Assembly (NCBI GenBank): GCA_036655715.1
Contig: JAVVPO010000001.1
Location: 1 to 64,000 of the forward strand
Direction: 5' to 3'
DNA: 64,000 nucleotides
Source of the DNA: JAVVPO01 sp036655715
GTDB taxonomy: Bacteria; Bacillota; Clostridia; Lachnospirales; Cellulosilyticaceae
In this document: one piece after another, positions 36,539 through 45,356 of the stretch
Numbering within the stretch: the first letter of the stretch is position 1
Layout of the letters: every line of letters starts with the position of its first letter
The notes under the pieces: model-generated
The model's input: only the letters and a program-made list of their open reading frames with translations
Database searches by the model: none
What the model was told of the DNA's origin: nothing
Position numbers and translations under genes: made by a program

Positions 36539-37378
36539 TTACTTGATATGTGTATAAACTTGTGTTGTAGAAATATCAGAATGCCCTAACATCTGTTGTA
36601 CAGATTTAAGATTCGCCCCATGTTGAATAAGATGAGCTGCAAAAGAATGTCTTAGCATATGTGGTGTAATCCCCTCTGAGATATTTGCAAGTTTAGCATA
36701 GTTTTTAAGAATTTTCCAAAACCCTTGTCTTGTCAAAGGATGTCCATTGCAATTGACAAACAAAGTTTCTTCACTATTTTCTCTAATCATAATGTGTCTT
36801 ACTTGTGATAGATAACTTTGAAGTGCCATTATAGCAGGCATTCCTATAGGAATAGATCGTTCCTTATGTTGGTCTTTACATATAATAAACCCTTGATTTA
36901 AATTAACATCTGATACTTTTAAAGTGATTAATTCAGATACTCTAATCCCTGTAGCATATAGCAATTCTAACATTGCCTTATCTCTCATCCCCTTAAGCTC
37001 AGTCATCCGAGGCTGCTTAAGTAACTTGACTATTTCACTTTCACTTAAAATCTTTGGTACCCTTTTAGCTATCTTTGGCAATTCAATGATAAAAGCTGGA
37101 TTTTCCGTATATCCTTCCACCTTAATCAAATACTGAAAAAATGCTCTAATAGATGCTAATGTTCTAGATATTGTTGCCATAGATTTATCTTGATTTTTTA
37201 ATTCTTCTAAATAACTACGTATCACTTGTGTATCTATCTTATCAAGGCTACTTACACTTACATAATTCAAGTATTGAAAGAAATATTTTAAATCTCTTTC
37301 ATAAGATTGAATAGTATTTTCTGATGATAACTTTATATCTCTTAGATAAACCAGAAAGGACGTAAGATAATTATTCAT
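36539..37378 (-). CDS. xerD: Tyrosine recombinase XerD, short C terminus
   Basis: A 279-residue site-specific recombinase that resolves chromosome dimers at dif. The N-terminal SAM-like core-binding domain covers residues 1-85. The catalytic residues are R146 (GIRVSEL), K172, H240 and R243 (HMLRH), H266 (LGHSD) and Y275 (QVYTHI). The protein ends at YTHIK, only four residues after the Tyr, whereas most XerD proteins continue 15-20 residues as YTHISKERLK...; bases after the stop still read EKLNIFKQ in frame. The ATG at 37378 is 7 bases after AAAGGGG; earlier starts have poorer spacing. Confidence 0.9.
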   Translation of the reverse strand: MNNYLTSFLVYLRDIKLSSENTIQSYERDLKYFFQYLNYVSVSSLDKIDTQVIRSYLEELKNQDKSMATISRTLASIRAFFQYLIKVEGYTENPAFIIELPKIAKRVPKILSESEIVKLLKQPRMTELKGMRDKAMLELLYATGIRVSELITLKVSDVNLNQGFIICKDQHKERSIPIGMPAIMALQSYLSQVRHIMIRENSEETLFVNCNGHPLTRQGFWKILKNYAKLANISEGITPHMLRHSFAAHLIQHGANLKSVQQMLGHSDISTTQVYTHIK

Positions 37379-37725
37379 AGACATTCCCCTTTTAAACTTG
37401 CTTGTATATTTTAATTTCTTTAATTTATTAATAATATTATACATAAAATGATTTTTATTGTCCAGTTAAATTCATTTTTTATATTTATAGTAATATAAAA
37501 AATCTCCTAAATTCTTTTTCATTATTATATTTCAAAGAAATTTTATTTTTTAACTTTATGTTGTTTTCAGTAAATTAATTTTTATTTTTAAATTATTTCA
37601 AACTCTTATTAATCTATTTTACATAAAAAATCTTCTCTTTATAAATCAATTCCTATAACATTTTCTAATTCATCATTTTTTCAGGTCTATTCATTTATTA
37701 AAATAGATTTCTTTTATATTTTTAG
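37379..37725. other. AT-rich intergenic region between codY and xerD
   Basis: About 350 bases, extremely AT-rich with long T runs on the plus strand. I see no gene with a ribosome binding site and no RNA gene; it should contain the xerD promoter, which I could not place with confidence. Confidence 0.5.
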
Positions 37726-37768
37726 AATAGAAAAAGAGGATATGGGCACATAGCTCATATCCTCTTTT
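37726..37768 (-). terminator. codY terminator
   Basis: A perfect 13-bp stem (37732-37744 with 37756-37768), an 11-base loop and a T run on the minus strand, 45 bases after the codY stop. Confidence 0.85.
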
Positions 37769-37812
37769 ATTATATCTATTATAGGCTTTTATATATTTAT
37801 AACTACTTTATA

Positions 37813-38571
37813 TTATTTGCGTAATTTATTGAGTTCGATGATAAGTGCATCATTTAGTACTTTAATATAAGTACCTTTCATTCCTAATGATCTAGACTCA
37901 ATAACCCCAGCACTTTCAAATTTACGTAAAGCATTAACGATTACTGAACGAGTAATTCCCACTTTATCAGCGATTTTACTTGCAATAAGTAATCCTTCTG
38001 TTCCATCTAATTTTTCAAAGATGTGGAAAATAGCTTCTAATTCTGAATAAGATAAAGTTCCTATAGCAGATTTAACAATAGTTATTTTACGCTCTTCTTC
38101 ATCTGTCTCATCTTTAAGAGATGATAACACTTCTACAGCTACAATAGTTGCTCCGTATTCACATAAGATAAGATCTTCTGTTCCATAGTTTCCTTGATTC
38201 TTCTCTTTGTAAGTTAAGAATGTTCCAAGTCTTTGTCCACCAGCTACAATCGGCACTATACACCCTATGTAGCTTGCGCTATTAGCTGAATCAGCAAAAA
38301 TCGTTTCCATAGAGATATTTTCTCTAACATCCATCATAGAAATAAGTTGATCATTAATTGAGTAACCTACATATTGCTCTTGGTTAATTAAATCATTTGC
38401 AAAAATATTATTAATTCCCAATACCTTACTTTTACTACTAATCACCACTACATTTGACTGAATTACGTCGCTAATTACTTCACAGATATCTGAAAATACC
38501 ACTCTATCAGACCCTACACGTTGTAGTAATCTATTTACTTTTCTCATTTTTTGTAATAAATCAATTGACAT
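37813..38571 (-). CDS. codY: Global transcriptional regulator CodY
   Basis: A 252-residue GTP- and branched-chain-amino-acid-sensing repressor of low-GC Gram-positives. The N-terminal GAF domain covers residues ~1-155 (MSIDLLQKMRKVNRLLQ, ISDVIQSNVVVIS); the C-terminal winged helix has SKIADKVGITRSVIVNALRKFESAGVIESRSLGMKGTYI split across the DNA-recognition helix. AAGGAGGAC precedes the ATG. It is monocistronic, unlike Bacillus where it follows clpYQ. A CodY-like box lies just upstream, so self-control is possible. Confidence 0.98.
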   Translation of the reverse strand: MSIDLLQKMRKVNRLLQRVGSDRVVFSDICEVISDVIQSNVVVISSKSKVLGINNIFANDLINQEQYVGYSINDQLISMMDVRENISMETIFADSANSASYIGCIVPIVAGGQRLGTFLTYKEKNQGNYGTEDLILCEYGATIVAVEVLSSLKDETDEEERKITIVKSAIGTLSYSELEAIFHIFEKLDGTEGLLIASKIADKVGITRSVIVNALRKFESAGVIESRSLGMKGTYIKVLNDALIIELNKLRK

Positions 38572-38604
38572 TCAATGTCCTCCTTAAATCGTTTATACAA
38601 TTAG

Positions 38605-38619
38605 TATGTTCTAAAAATT
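38605..38619 (-). promoter_or_regulatory. CodY-box-like sequence upstream of codY
   Basis: On the minus strand AATTTTTAGAACATA matches the consensus AATTTTCWGAAAATT at 12 of 15 positions and lies 34-48 bases before the codY start. In such AT-rich DNA the match may be by chance. Confidence 0.3.
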
Positions 38620-38644
38620 TTCACACTATACACATTTATACTCA

Positions 38645-38677
38645 TTAAAAAGACAAAGTTGAACGCTCAACTTTGTC
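38645..38677 (-). terminator. topA terminator
   Basis: A perfect 11-bp stem (38652-38662 with 38667-38677), a 4-base loop and a T tract on the minus strand. It lies 120 bases after the topA stop and before codY. Confidence 0.85.
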
Positions 38678-38799
38678 CCCCCATCACACCTATCATTAAC
38701 ACATAAGTCATAATATCATAAATTAAAAGAAAACTCAACAACAAATTACAAATATCGCGCTTTTAAAAGTTAATAATTTATGTCAATCTTATGAATTAT

Positions 38800-40881
38800 T
38801 TATTTTTCCTTGGAAATCTTACTTTCTTTACCATAATTACAGGTATTATTTCGACATGCAATTTTTTTATTCTTTGTGCTACCCTTTTCTATAAGAACAT
38901 CTCCACATATAGGACATTTTTCTCCTGTAGGCCTTTGCCAAGACATAAAATCACATTCATTACTGTTGTTCTCACAACCATAATAAATTCTACCCTTTTT
39001 AGTTTTCTTAAGAATTACCTTTCCTCCACATAATGGACATGCTACACCCACCTCTTCATACCAAGGCTTAGTAGAATTACATTCAGGGAATTTAGGACAT
39101 CCCAAGAATTTACCATATTTACCATATTTAACAACCATATATGTTCCACACTTATCACATGGAATATCTGTTGTCTCTGTTAAGTCGATATCTTGTATTT
39201 CAGCTTCAGCTGTTAGTACAGTTTTGTGGAAATTAGGATAGAAAGCTTTGATAATTTCTTTCCAGAATATATTACCAGATGCAATTTCATCCAAAATCCT
39301 TTCCAGTTGTGCTGTAAATTCTACATCTACAATTTCATCAAAATACTCTAACATAATGTTACCAACAACTTCACCAAGTTCTGTTGGATAGAGTATTTTA
39401 TTTTCTTTTGTAACGTATCCTCTACCTAATAATGTCGTGATTGTAGGAGCATATGTACTTGGTCTACCTACTCCATTTTCTTCTAGTGTTTTGACAATAC
39501 TGGCTTCTGAGAATCTAGCTGGTGGCTGAGTAAAATGTTGATTTGGTGTAAGCGTTACACATTCTAATGTATCTCCTTCAGCCACTCCAATCACTGCTAC
39601 CTCTTTATTCTTAGTATTATCCATATTATATACTTTTAAGAAACCTGCAAAAAGTTCTATAGAATATGTTGCTTTGAATGTATAAATCCCATTTTTAATT
39701 TTAATAGAATGTGCTTCAAATTTAGCAGGTGCCATTTGGCTAGCAACAAATCTATTCCAAATAAGATTGTATAGCTTATATTGATCTCTTGATAAATATC
39801 CCTTAATTTCACTTGGTGTATAAGTGATATAAGTTGGTCTAATGGCCTCATGGGCATCTTGAATCTTAGCCGCTTTAGCTTGTTTAGCCACCCCTACATT
39901 AATGTATTCCTGTCCAAAATGACTCTCAATGTAATTTGCTGCTTCATTTTTAGCATCTTCAGCAATACGCACAGAGTCTGTACGTATATAAGTTACTACT
40001 CCAACTTCTGTTTTTCCAACTTTAACGCCTTCATAAAGTTGCTGTGCAATATTCATTGTCTTTTGAGTAGAAAACCCCAGATACTTGGCTGCTTCTTGTT
40101 GCATTGTACTTGTAGTAAAAGGTAATGCTGTATTTTTAATACGCTCACTTTTTTTACGAGATTCTACAACAAATTTTTGTCCTTCACAGTTTTTTACAAT
40201 TTTTTCTGCTTCTTCTTGATTACGGATTTCTATTCTTTCACCATTTACTTTATCAAGCTTAGCCTCAAACCCTTTGGTTTTACCCATCTTGAACAACGCT
40301 TCTATTGACCAATACTCTTGCTCAATAAATTCTCTAATTTCTTTTTCTCTATCGTAGATTAATCTTAATGTAACAGATTGCACACGCCCTGCACTTAATC
40401 CTTTACGGATTTTTTTCCATAGTATCGGACTTATTTCATATCCTACTAATCTATCTAAAATCCTTCTAGCTTGTTGCGCATCTACTAAATCCATATTAAT
40501 TTCTCTTGGATTTTTAATTGCTTCTTTAACAGCCTTTTCGGTGATTTCATTAAAAGTAATTCGGTAAACTTTTTTTCCTTCTAATCTTAGTGAGTGATAA
40601 AGATGCCAAGATATTGCTTCTCCCTCGCGGTCAGGGTCAGTTGCCAAATAAATATTAGTAGCATTTTTTGCATCCTTACGCATTTTTTGAAGTAACTCAC
40701 CTTTCCCCCTAATAGTAATATATTTTGGATCATACTCATTTTCTACATCTACCCCTAATTGACTTTTAGGCAAATCGCGAACATGGCCAATTGATGCTTC
40801 AACTTTATAGTTCTTACCTAAAAATTTACTAATTGTATTTACTTTAGCCGCAGATTCTACAATTACCAAATTATTTGCCAT
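38800..40881 (-). CDS. topA: DNA topoisomerase I
   Basis: A 693-residue type IA topoisomerase that relaxes negative supercoils. The Toprim domain starts NLVIVESAAKVNTI and includes ATDPDREGEAISWHL (metal Asp residues and Glu). The catalytic Tyr lies in VVTYIRTDS near residue 300. RFSEASIVKTLEENGVGRPSTYA is the conserved family region. Three C-terminal four-Cys zinc fingers follow (CDKC...CPKFPEC, CPLC...CENNSNEC, CPIC...CRNNTC). AGGAGG precedes the ATG. It follows dprA by 19 bases, as in many Firmicutes. Confidence 0.98.
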   Translation of the reverse strand: MANNLVIVESAAKVNTISKFLGKNYKVEASIGHVRDLPKSQLGVDVENEYDPKYITIRGKGELLQKMRKDAKNATNIYLATDPDREGEAISWHLYHSLRLEGKKVYRITFNEITEKAVKEAIKNPREINMDLVDAQQARRILDRLVGYEISPILWKKIRKGLSAGRVQSVTLRLIYDREKEIREFIEQEYWSIEALFKMGKTKGFEAKLDKVNGERIEIRNQEEAEKIVKNCEGQKFVVESRKKSERIKNTALPFTTSTMQQEAAKYLGFSTQKTMNIAQQLYEGVKVGKTEVGVVTYIRTDSVRIAEDAKNEAANYIESHFGQEYINVGVAKQAKAAKIQDAHEAIRPTYITYTPSEIKGYLSRDQYKLYNLIWNRFVASQMAPAKFEAHSIKIKNGIYTFKATYSIELFAGFLKVYNMDNTKNKEVAVIGVAEGDTLECVTLTPNQHFTQPPARFSEASIVKTLEENGVGRPSTYAPTITTLLGRGYVTKENKILYPTELGEVVGNIMLEYFDEIVDVEFTAQLERILDEIASGNIFWKEIIKAFYPNFHKTVLTAEAEIQDIDLTETTDIPCDKCGTYMVVKYGKYGKFLGCPKFPECNSTKPWYEEVGVACPLCGGKVILKKTKKGRIYYGCENNSNECDFMSWQRPTGEKCPICGDVLIEKGSTKNKKIACRNNTCNYGKESKISKEK

Positions 40882-40900
40882 AATTACCTCCTAATAATGT

Positions 40901-41995
40901 CTAGTTAATTCTTACGTACCTGTTACCAGGTAATCTTTGTATCAACCCTTTTATCTCTAACTTTAATAAAATAATATTTATTGTTTCACTAGATAATCTA
41001 GCGTTAGTTATCAGTTCATTTATTTCTTTAGGTTGCCAACTTAAACAATCATATACCATAATTTCAACTTTATCAAGTAGGTTACAATCTACTTCCCCTA
41101 AATTTTTATTGATTTTATCCAATTTTATTTGAATAGATACTGGTAATTCATCCAATATATCCTTAGCATCCATCACCAACTTTGCGCCTTGTTGTATGAG
41201 ATTGTTAGTCCCCCGACTAAGTTTACTAGAAACATTACCAGGTACTGCAAAAACTAGCTTGTTTTGCTCTAAGGCTAAGTCAGCTGTAATAAGTGACCCA
41301 CTTCTTTCTGCTGCTTCAACAATTATAGTTCCTATGCTCATGCCACTAATCAGTCTATTGCGCATAGGAAACTGAAATGGCATAGCAGTAGTTTGAGGTA
41401 AATACTCAGATAACATACACCCTTTTAAAGGAATCTTTTTATATAATTCATAGTTTTGTTTTGGATAGCAAACATTGATGCCTGTCCCTAATACAGCTAT
41501 TGTCTCACCTGCTTCTAATGCTCCTCTATGCGCCGCCTCATCAATCCCTAGAGCCATTCCACTTACAACGACTATTCCTTTTTCAGCTAGTTCTCTTCCT
41601 AGCCGCTTAGCTACTGCAAACCCATACTCTGAGCACTTTCTAGCACCAACTATAGCAATTGAGGGTCTCTCGAAACAGCTGCTATCTCCTCTAGCAAATA
41701 TCACCAAAGGCGGTGAATCTATCCTTTTCAGGTTCTCTGGATAGATACTATCATTTATATCTATTACTTGTATATCTTGCGTGTAAATTTGTGCTAATTC
41801 CTCTTTCAATTTATCAATTTTCCATTTTGAAGTCATAAACTTCTCTATTTGTAGGTCATCTAACCCTAACTCCCTACACTGTATACTAGAAAGATTAAAA
41901 ATTTCCTCAAAGGAATTAAAGTTTTCATACAATTTAAGTTTAACTTTTCCTGAGATACTTAGACACTGAAACCAAATACTGTAAATTTTTTTCAT
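40901..41995 (-). CDS. dprA: DNA processing protein DprA
   Basis: A 364-residue Rossmann-fold protein that loads RecA on incoming single-stranded DNA during transformation. Residues ~1-70 are an N-terminal SAM/HhH-like part; the core has AIVGARKCSEYG, VVVSGMALGIDEAAHRGALEAG, AVLGTGINVCYPKQN and PVPGNVSSKLSRGTNNLIQQGA-like stretches. The C-terminal ~60 residues form a winged-helix DprA domain. It is paired with topA and faces comM, another competence-linked gene, across a 113-base divergent region. Confidence 0.95.
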   Translation of the reverse strand: MKKIYSIWFQCLSISGKVKLKLYENFNSFEEIFNLSSIQCRELGLDDLQIEKFMTSKWKIDKLKEELAQIYTQDIQVIDINDSIYPENLKRIDSPPLVIFARGDSSCFERPSIAIVGARKCSEYGFAVAKRLGRELAEKGIVVVSGMALGIDEAAHRGALEAGETIAVLGTGINVCYPKQNYELYKKIPLKGCMLSEYLPQTTAMPFQFPMRNRLISGMSIGTIIVEAAERSGSLITADLALEQNKLVFAVPGNVSSKLSRGTNNLIQQGAKLVMDAKDILDELPVSIQIKLDKINKNLGEVDCNLLDKVEIMVYDCLSWQPKEINELITNARLSSETINIILLKLEIKGLIQRLPGNRYVRIN

Positions 41996-42108
41996 ATGCT
42001 CACCATTATACTCTTTTTTTATTAGATTTTCTACTTATCTCTCTGATTTGATTAAAAGTTTCAGATTTTACCAATAATAAAGAAAATCTTTTTTGAAAGG
42101 ATACCCTT

Positions 42109-43626
42109 ATGTTTTGTAAATTAATCAATTATTGTCTAAATGGTATCGATACTATTCCTGTAGATGTAGAAATAGATTTGTCTGATGGTCTTCCTGCCTT
42201 TGAAATAGTAGGCTTACCTGATTCATCCGTCAAAGAGGCCAAAGAACGTGTTAAGAGTGCTATTAAAAACAGTGGCTATGATTTCCCCATCAAACACATT
42301 ACTATTAATCTAGCCCCTGCTGACCTTCGTAAAGAAGGCTGTATCTATGACCTATCTATTGCCTTAGGTATTCTTTGCGCTATAGGTGTCATCTCTGCTA
42401 CCCAGCTAAAGGATAAAGTATGTATCGGTGAGTTAGCCCTTGATGGTAGTATTAGACCGGTTCGTGGACTTTTACCACTTATCTGTTCGGCCGCTCATGA
42501 CTCAAGCAAAGAAATCATTGTTCCGTCTGCCAATCAACCAGACCTTTCTGTCATAGATAACGAACATTTTCATTATGCATATACTTTGAAGGAAGTTATT
42601 CTGTATCTTTCTCAAAATATTGCCTTGCCAAAAGGTTCTTCTAGCCAGTTACCTAGTAACCCCCTTGTATCTCTTGAAGACTTCTCAGATGTCAGAGGTC
42701 AAGAAAGTGCAAAACGTGCAATGATGATCTCAGCTGCCGGCTTTCACAATTTACTTCTTATAGGTCCTCCTGGCTCTGGAAAAACTATGTTAGCCAAACG
42801 ATTACCATCTATCCTTCCACCTTTAAGACATGATGACTCTATAGAGCTTACAAAGCTCTATAGTCTAGCCGATCAATTGTCTGCACATAAGGTTATCTCT
42901 CATAGACCTTTTAGAGCACCTCATCACACCACCTCTATTCATGGTCTAGTTGGCGGTGGCACTCATCCTAAGCCGGGTGAAATCAGCTTAGCCCATTTAG
43001 GCATTCTTTTTTTAGATGAGCTTTTGGAATTTAACAAAAAAACTTTAGAACTTTTAAGGCAACCTTTAGAATCAGGAAACATAACTATCTCACGCGCTCA
43101 CCAAAGCATTACTTATCCTGCTAAATTCTTATTTATTGCCTCTACTAATCCTTGCCCTTGTGGTTACTATCCTCACTTTGAACGTTGTCACTGCGATATT
43201 CACTCCATTAGAAAGTATCTCAGTAAACTTTCTGGCCCTTTACTTGATCGCATAGACCTACAAATAGAAACAACCCCTATTCTACTAAAAGATTTAAATC
43301 AACCAAAAGGACTTTCTTCTTCAGAAATCTATCTCCAGGTTAGTAAAGCCCACCTTTTACAACAGAAACGCTTTAAAGATGAAGGAATTCTTTATAATAG
43401 TGAAATGCAAAATCGACATATCGAAAAATATTGCACCCTTACACCAAGTGCTTCTTCTCTTTTACATCAATGGTTCGACACCTCATCCGGTAGTGCTCGT
43501 AGCTACAATCGTATTTTAAAAGTGGCTCGTACGATTGCCGATTTAAGCAATTCTTCTTTTATAGATGAGTCTCATATTAGTGAAGCCATCAACTACAGGT
43601 TATTAGATAGAAAATTTTGGGCATAA
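42109..43626 (+). CDS. comM: ComM/YifB family Mg-chelatase-like AAA+ ATPase
   Basis: A 505-residue hexameric helicase-type ATPase of the YifB/ComM family, which promotes branch migration during natural transformation. The N-terminal Lon-like domain (LPAFEIVGLPDSSVKEAKERV) is followed by Walker A GPPGSGKTM near residue 222, Walker B GILFLDELLEF, and a zinc-binding cluster CPCGYYPHFERCHC. SGPLLDRIDL is the sensor region. AAAGGAT precedes the ATG. It is one of the few plus-strand genes, divergent from dprA. Confidence 0.94.
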   Translation: MFCKLINYCLNGIDTIPVDVEIDLSDGLPAFEIVGLPDSSVKEAKERVKSAIKNSGYDFPIKHITINLAPADLRKEGCIYDLSIALGILCAIGVISATQLKDKVCIGELALDGSIRPVRGLLPLICSAAHDSSKEIIVPSANQPDLSVIDNEHFHYAYTLKEVILYLSQNIALPKGSSSQLPSNPLVSLEDFSDVRGQESAKRAMMISAAGFHNLLLIGPPGSGKTMLAKRLPSILPPLRHDDSIELTKLYSLADQLSAHKVISHRPFRAPHHTTSIHGLVGGGTHPKPGEISLAHLGILFLDELLEFNKKTLELLRQPLESGNITISRAHQSITYPAKFLFIASTNPCPCGYYPHFERCHCDIHSIRKYLSKLSGPLLDRIDLQIETTPILLKDLNQPKGLSSSEIYLQVSKAHLLQQKRFKDEGILYNSEMQNRHIEKYCTLTPSASSLLHQWFDTSSGSARSYNRILKVARTIADLSNSSFIDESHISEAINYRLLDRKFWA

Positions 43627-43654
43627 TAAAAGCCCCAAAACTGGGGCTTTTATT
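43625..43654. terminator. Bidirectional terminator between comM and nrdR
   Basis: A perfect 13-bp stem (43625-43637 with 43642-43654) with the loop AAAC. It overlaps both converging stop codons; A:T ends serve both directions. Confidence 0.9.
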
Positions 43655-44108
43655 CTTTGCACCTTTTTATTTGTTCAAGCTCTGTAATAAATTCATCTAT
43701 ATCCTTGAATTTTTTATATACTGATGCAAATCTAATATACGAAACTTCATCCAATCGCTTTAAATAGCTCATAGCAAGTTCTCCTATTTCAGATGAGGTT
43801 ATCTCTTTTTTCTCACTCAGATAAATTTGATTTTCTATTTGATCTACTAATATCTCTATTTCCTCTATACTAATCTGCCTTTTATTACAAGACCTTACAA
43901 TACCCTTTAATAACTTTTCTCTATCAAACGTTTCTCTTGTCTGATTGGTTTTAAGCACCATAATAGGTATGGATTCTATCTTTTCATATGTAGTAAATCT
44001 TTTTTCACACTGTTCACATTGTCTGCGTCTACGAATAGACTTATTATCATCTGCTGGTCTTGAATTAAGTACCTTAGACATGATATAGCCACAATAAGGA
44101 CATTTCAT
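43650..44108 (-). CDS. nrdR: Transcriptional repressor NrdR
   Basis: A 152-residue ATP/dATP-sensing repressor of ribonucleotide reductase genes. The N-terminal zinc ribbon has CPYCG at the start and CEQCEKRFTTYE near residue 32; RRRRQCEQC is the DNA-contacting loop. The ATP-cone covers about residues 47-137 (MVLKTNQTRETFDREKL...). AGGAGG lies 8 bases before the ATG at 44108; the ATG two codons upstream is too close. NrdR boxes would lie at nrd genes elsewhere. Confidence 0.96.
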   Translation of the reverse strand: MKCPYCGYIMSKVLNSRPADDNKSIRRRRQCEQCEKRFTTYEKIESIPIMVLKTNQTRETFDREKLLKGIVRSCNKRQISIEEIEILVDQIENQIYLSEKKEITSSEIGELAMSYLKRLDEVSYIRFASVYKKFKDIDEFITELEQIKRCKE

Positions 44109-44167
44109 TATCATATCCTCCTATGTTTATTCTTTATTTAAAGAGTATCACACTTTAAAAAGAAAAG

Positions 44168-44431
44168 TCAATATTGGTTTTCTTTTATGTAGTCTTCTCC
44201 CTGTAATTCTACAAGGATAATATCTTCGCCTACTTTTTTAATATTCTCCCACGGAATGAGATACTCTAGTTCCCGTCCAAATAAGCCCATTACCTTACCT
44301 GGTCCCGGAACTATCAGTTTCTTCACTTTGCCATCTGTCCAATCAATCTCTACATCACAAATATAACCTAGCCTTGATCCATCTATTGTATTAATGATTT
44401 CCTTGTGCTTCATATCACCAATTCTCATCAT
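44168..44431 (-). CDS. YlmC/YmxH family PRC-barrel sporulation protein
   Basis: An 87-residue single PRC-barrel domain: HKEIINTIDGSRLGYICDVEIDW and GRELEYLIPWENIKKVGEDIILVE are typical of the YlmC/YmxH family. In Bacillus and Clostridia these genes commonly follow sigG, as here. GGGGGGG lies 5 bases before the first ATG. Role in sporulation is inferred from family and position only. Confidence 0.88.
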   Translation of the reverse strand: MMRIGDMKHKEIINTIDGSRLGYICDVEIDWTDGKVKKLIVPGPGKVMGLFGRELEYLIPWENIKKVGEDIILVELQGEDYIKENQY

Positions 44432-44468
44432 CGCTACCCCCCCTTTATACTAAATATATTGTATAATG

Positions 44469-44494
44469 GGATAAGTTATACTATAAACTTATCC
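44469..44494. repeat. Inverted repeat between sigG and the PRC-barrel gene
   Basis: A 9-bp perfect inverted repeat (GGATAAGTT with AACTTATCC) with an 8-base AT centre. It lacks a T run, so it could be a weak terminator of sigG, an mRNA processing site or an operator for the next gene. Confidence 0.5.
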
Positions 44495-44498
44495 TTCA

Positions 44499-45272
44499 TT
44501 ATATATATTTCTTCATATGCTTAAGTGCTGTTTTTTCTAGTCTAGAAACTTGTGCTTGAGATATACCTATTTCATCAGCTACTTCCATCTGAGTTTTTCC
44601 TGCAAAGAATCTAAGTGTCAAAATATGTTTTTCTCTTTCATTAAGACGTTTCATAGCTTCTTTTAAGGAGATATTCTCTAACCATATATCATCTTGACTC
44701 TTCTCATCTTTAACTTGATCCATGATATATAGCGCATCACTTTCATCATGATATACAGGCTCAAATAATGAGATAGGATCTTGAATAGCATCTAAAGCAA
44801 AAACAACATCTTCTTTAGGCAGCCCTAACTCTTTAGCAATTTCTTCTATAGTAGGTTCTTTTGCATTCTGTCTAGTAAGCTTTTCTTTTGCTTGTAATGC
44901 TTTATAGGCTGTATCTCTTAATGATCTACTTACTCTGATAGAATTATTATCTCTTAAATAACGTCTTATCTCACCAATAATCATGGGAACTGCATAAGTA
45001 GAAAACTTTACATTTTGTGTCACATCGAAATTATCAATTGCCTTCATAAGTCCAATGCATCCTACTTGAAACAAATCATCCACATGTTCTCCCCTATTAT
45101 TAAATCTTTGAATCACACTTAATACTAATCTTAAGTTCCCATAGATATACTCTTCTCTCGCCTGATTATCTCCCTTTTCTATGAGTTTAAATAACCTTTC
45201 TTTTTGTTCATTTGTTAAAATCGGTAATTTGGACGTATTAACACCACATATTTCTACTTTATTTATAGCCAT
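44499..45272 (-). CDS. sigG: Sporulation sigma factor SigG
   Basis: A 257-residue late forespore sigma factor. MAINKVEICGVNTSKLP is the characteristic SigG N terminus (site for anti-sigma contact). Region 2 has DLFQVGCIGLMKAIDNFD and FSTYAVPMIIGEIRRYLRDN; region 3 RVSRSLRDTAYKAL; region 4 LTLRFFAGKTQMEVADEIGISQAQVSRLE. AGGAGG is 7 bases before the ATG at 45272. It lies directly behind spoIIGA-sigE, the conserved clostridial and bacillar order. Confidence 0.97.
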   Translation of the reverse strand: MAINKVEICGVNTSKLPILTNEQKERLFKLIEKGDNQAREEYIYGNLRLVLSVIQRFNNRGEHVDDLFQVGCIGLMKAIDNFDVTQNVKFSTYAVPMIIGEIRRYLRDNNSIRVSRSLRDTAYKALQAKEKLTRQNAKEPTIEEIAKELGLPKEDVVFALDAIQDPISLFEPVYHDESDALYIMDQVKDEKSQDDIWLENISLKEAMKRLNEREKHILTLRFFAGKTQMEVADEIGISQAQVSRLEKTALKHMKKYI

Positions 45273-45356
45273 GCAGATTCCTCCTAGCAATACCTTCTGA
45301 GTAACACATAAGTCTATAAGTAAGCATTACCATTACCTGCTAATTTATTCCCATTT

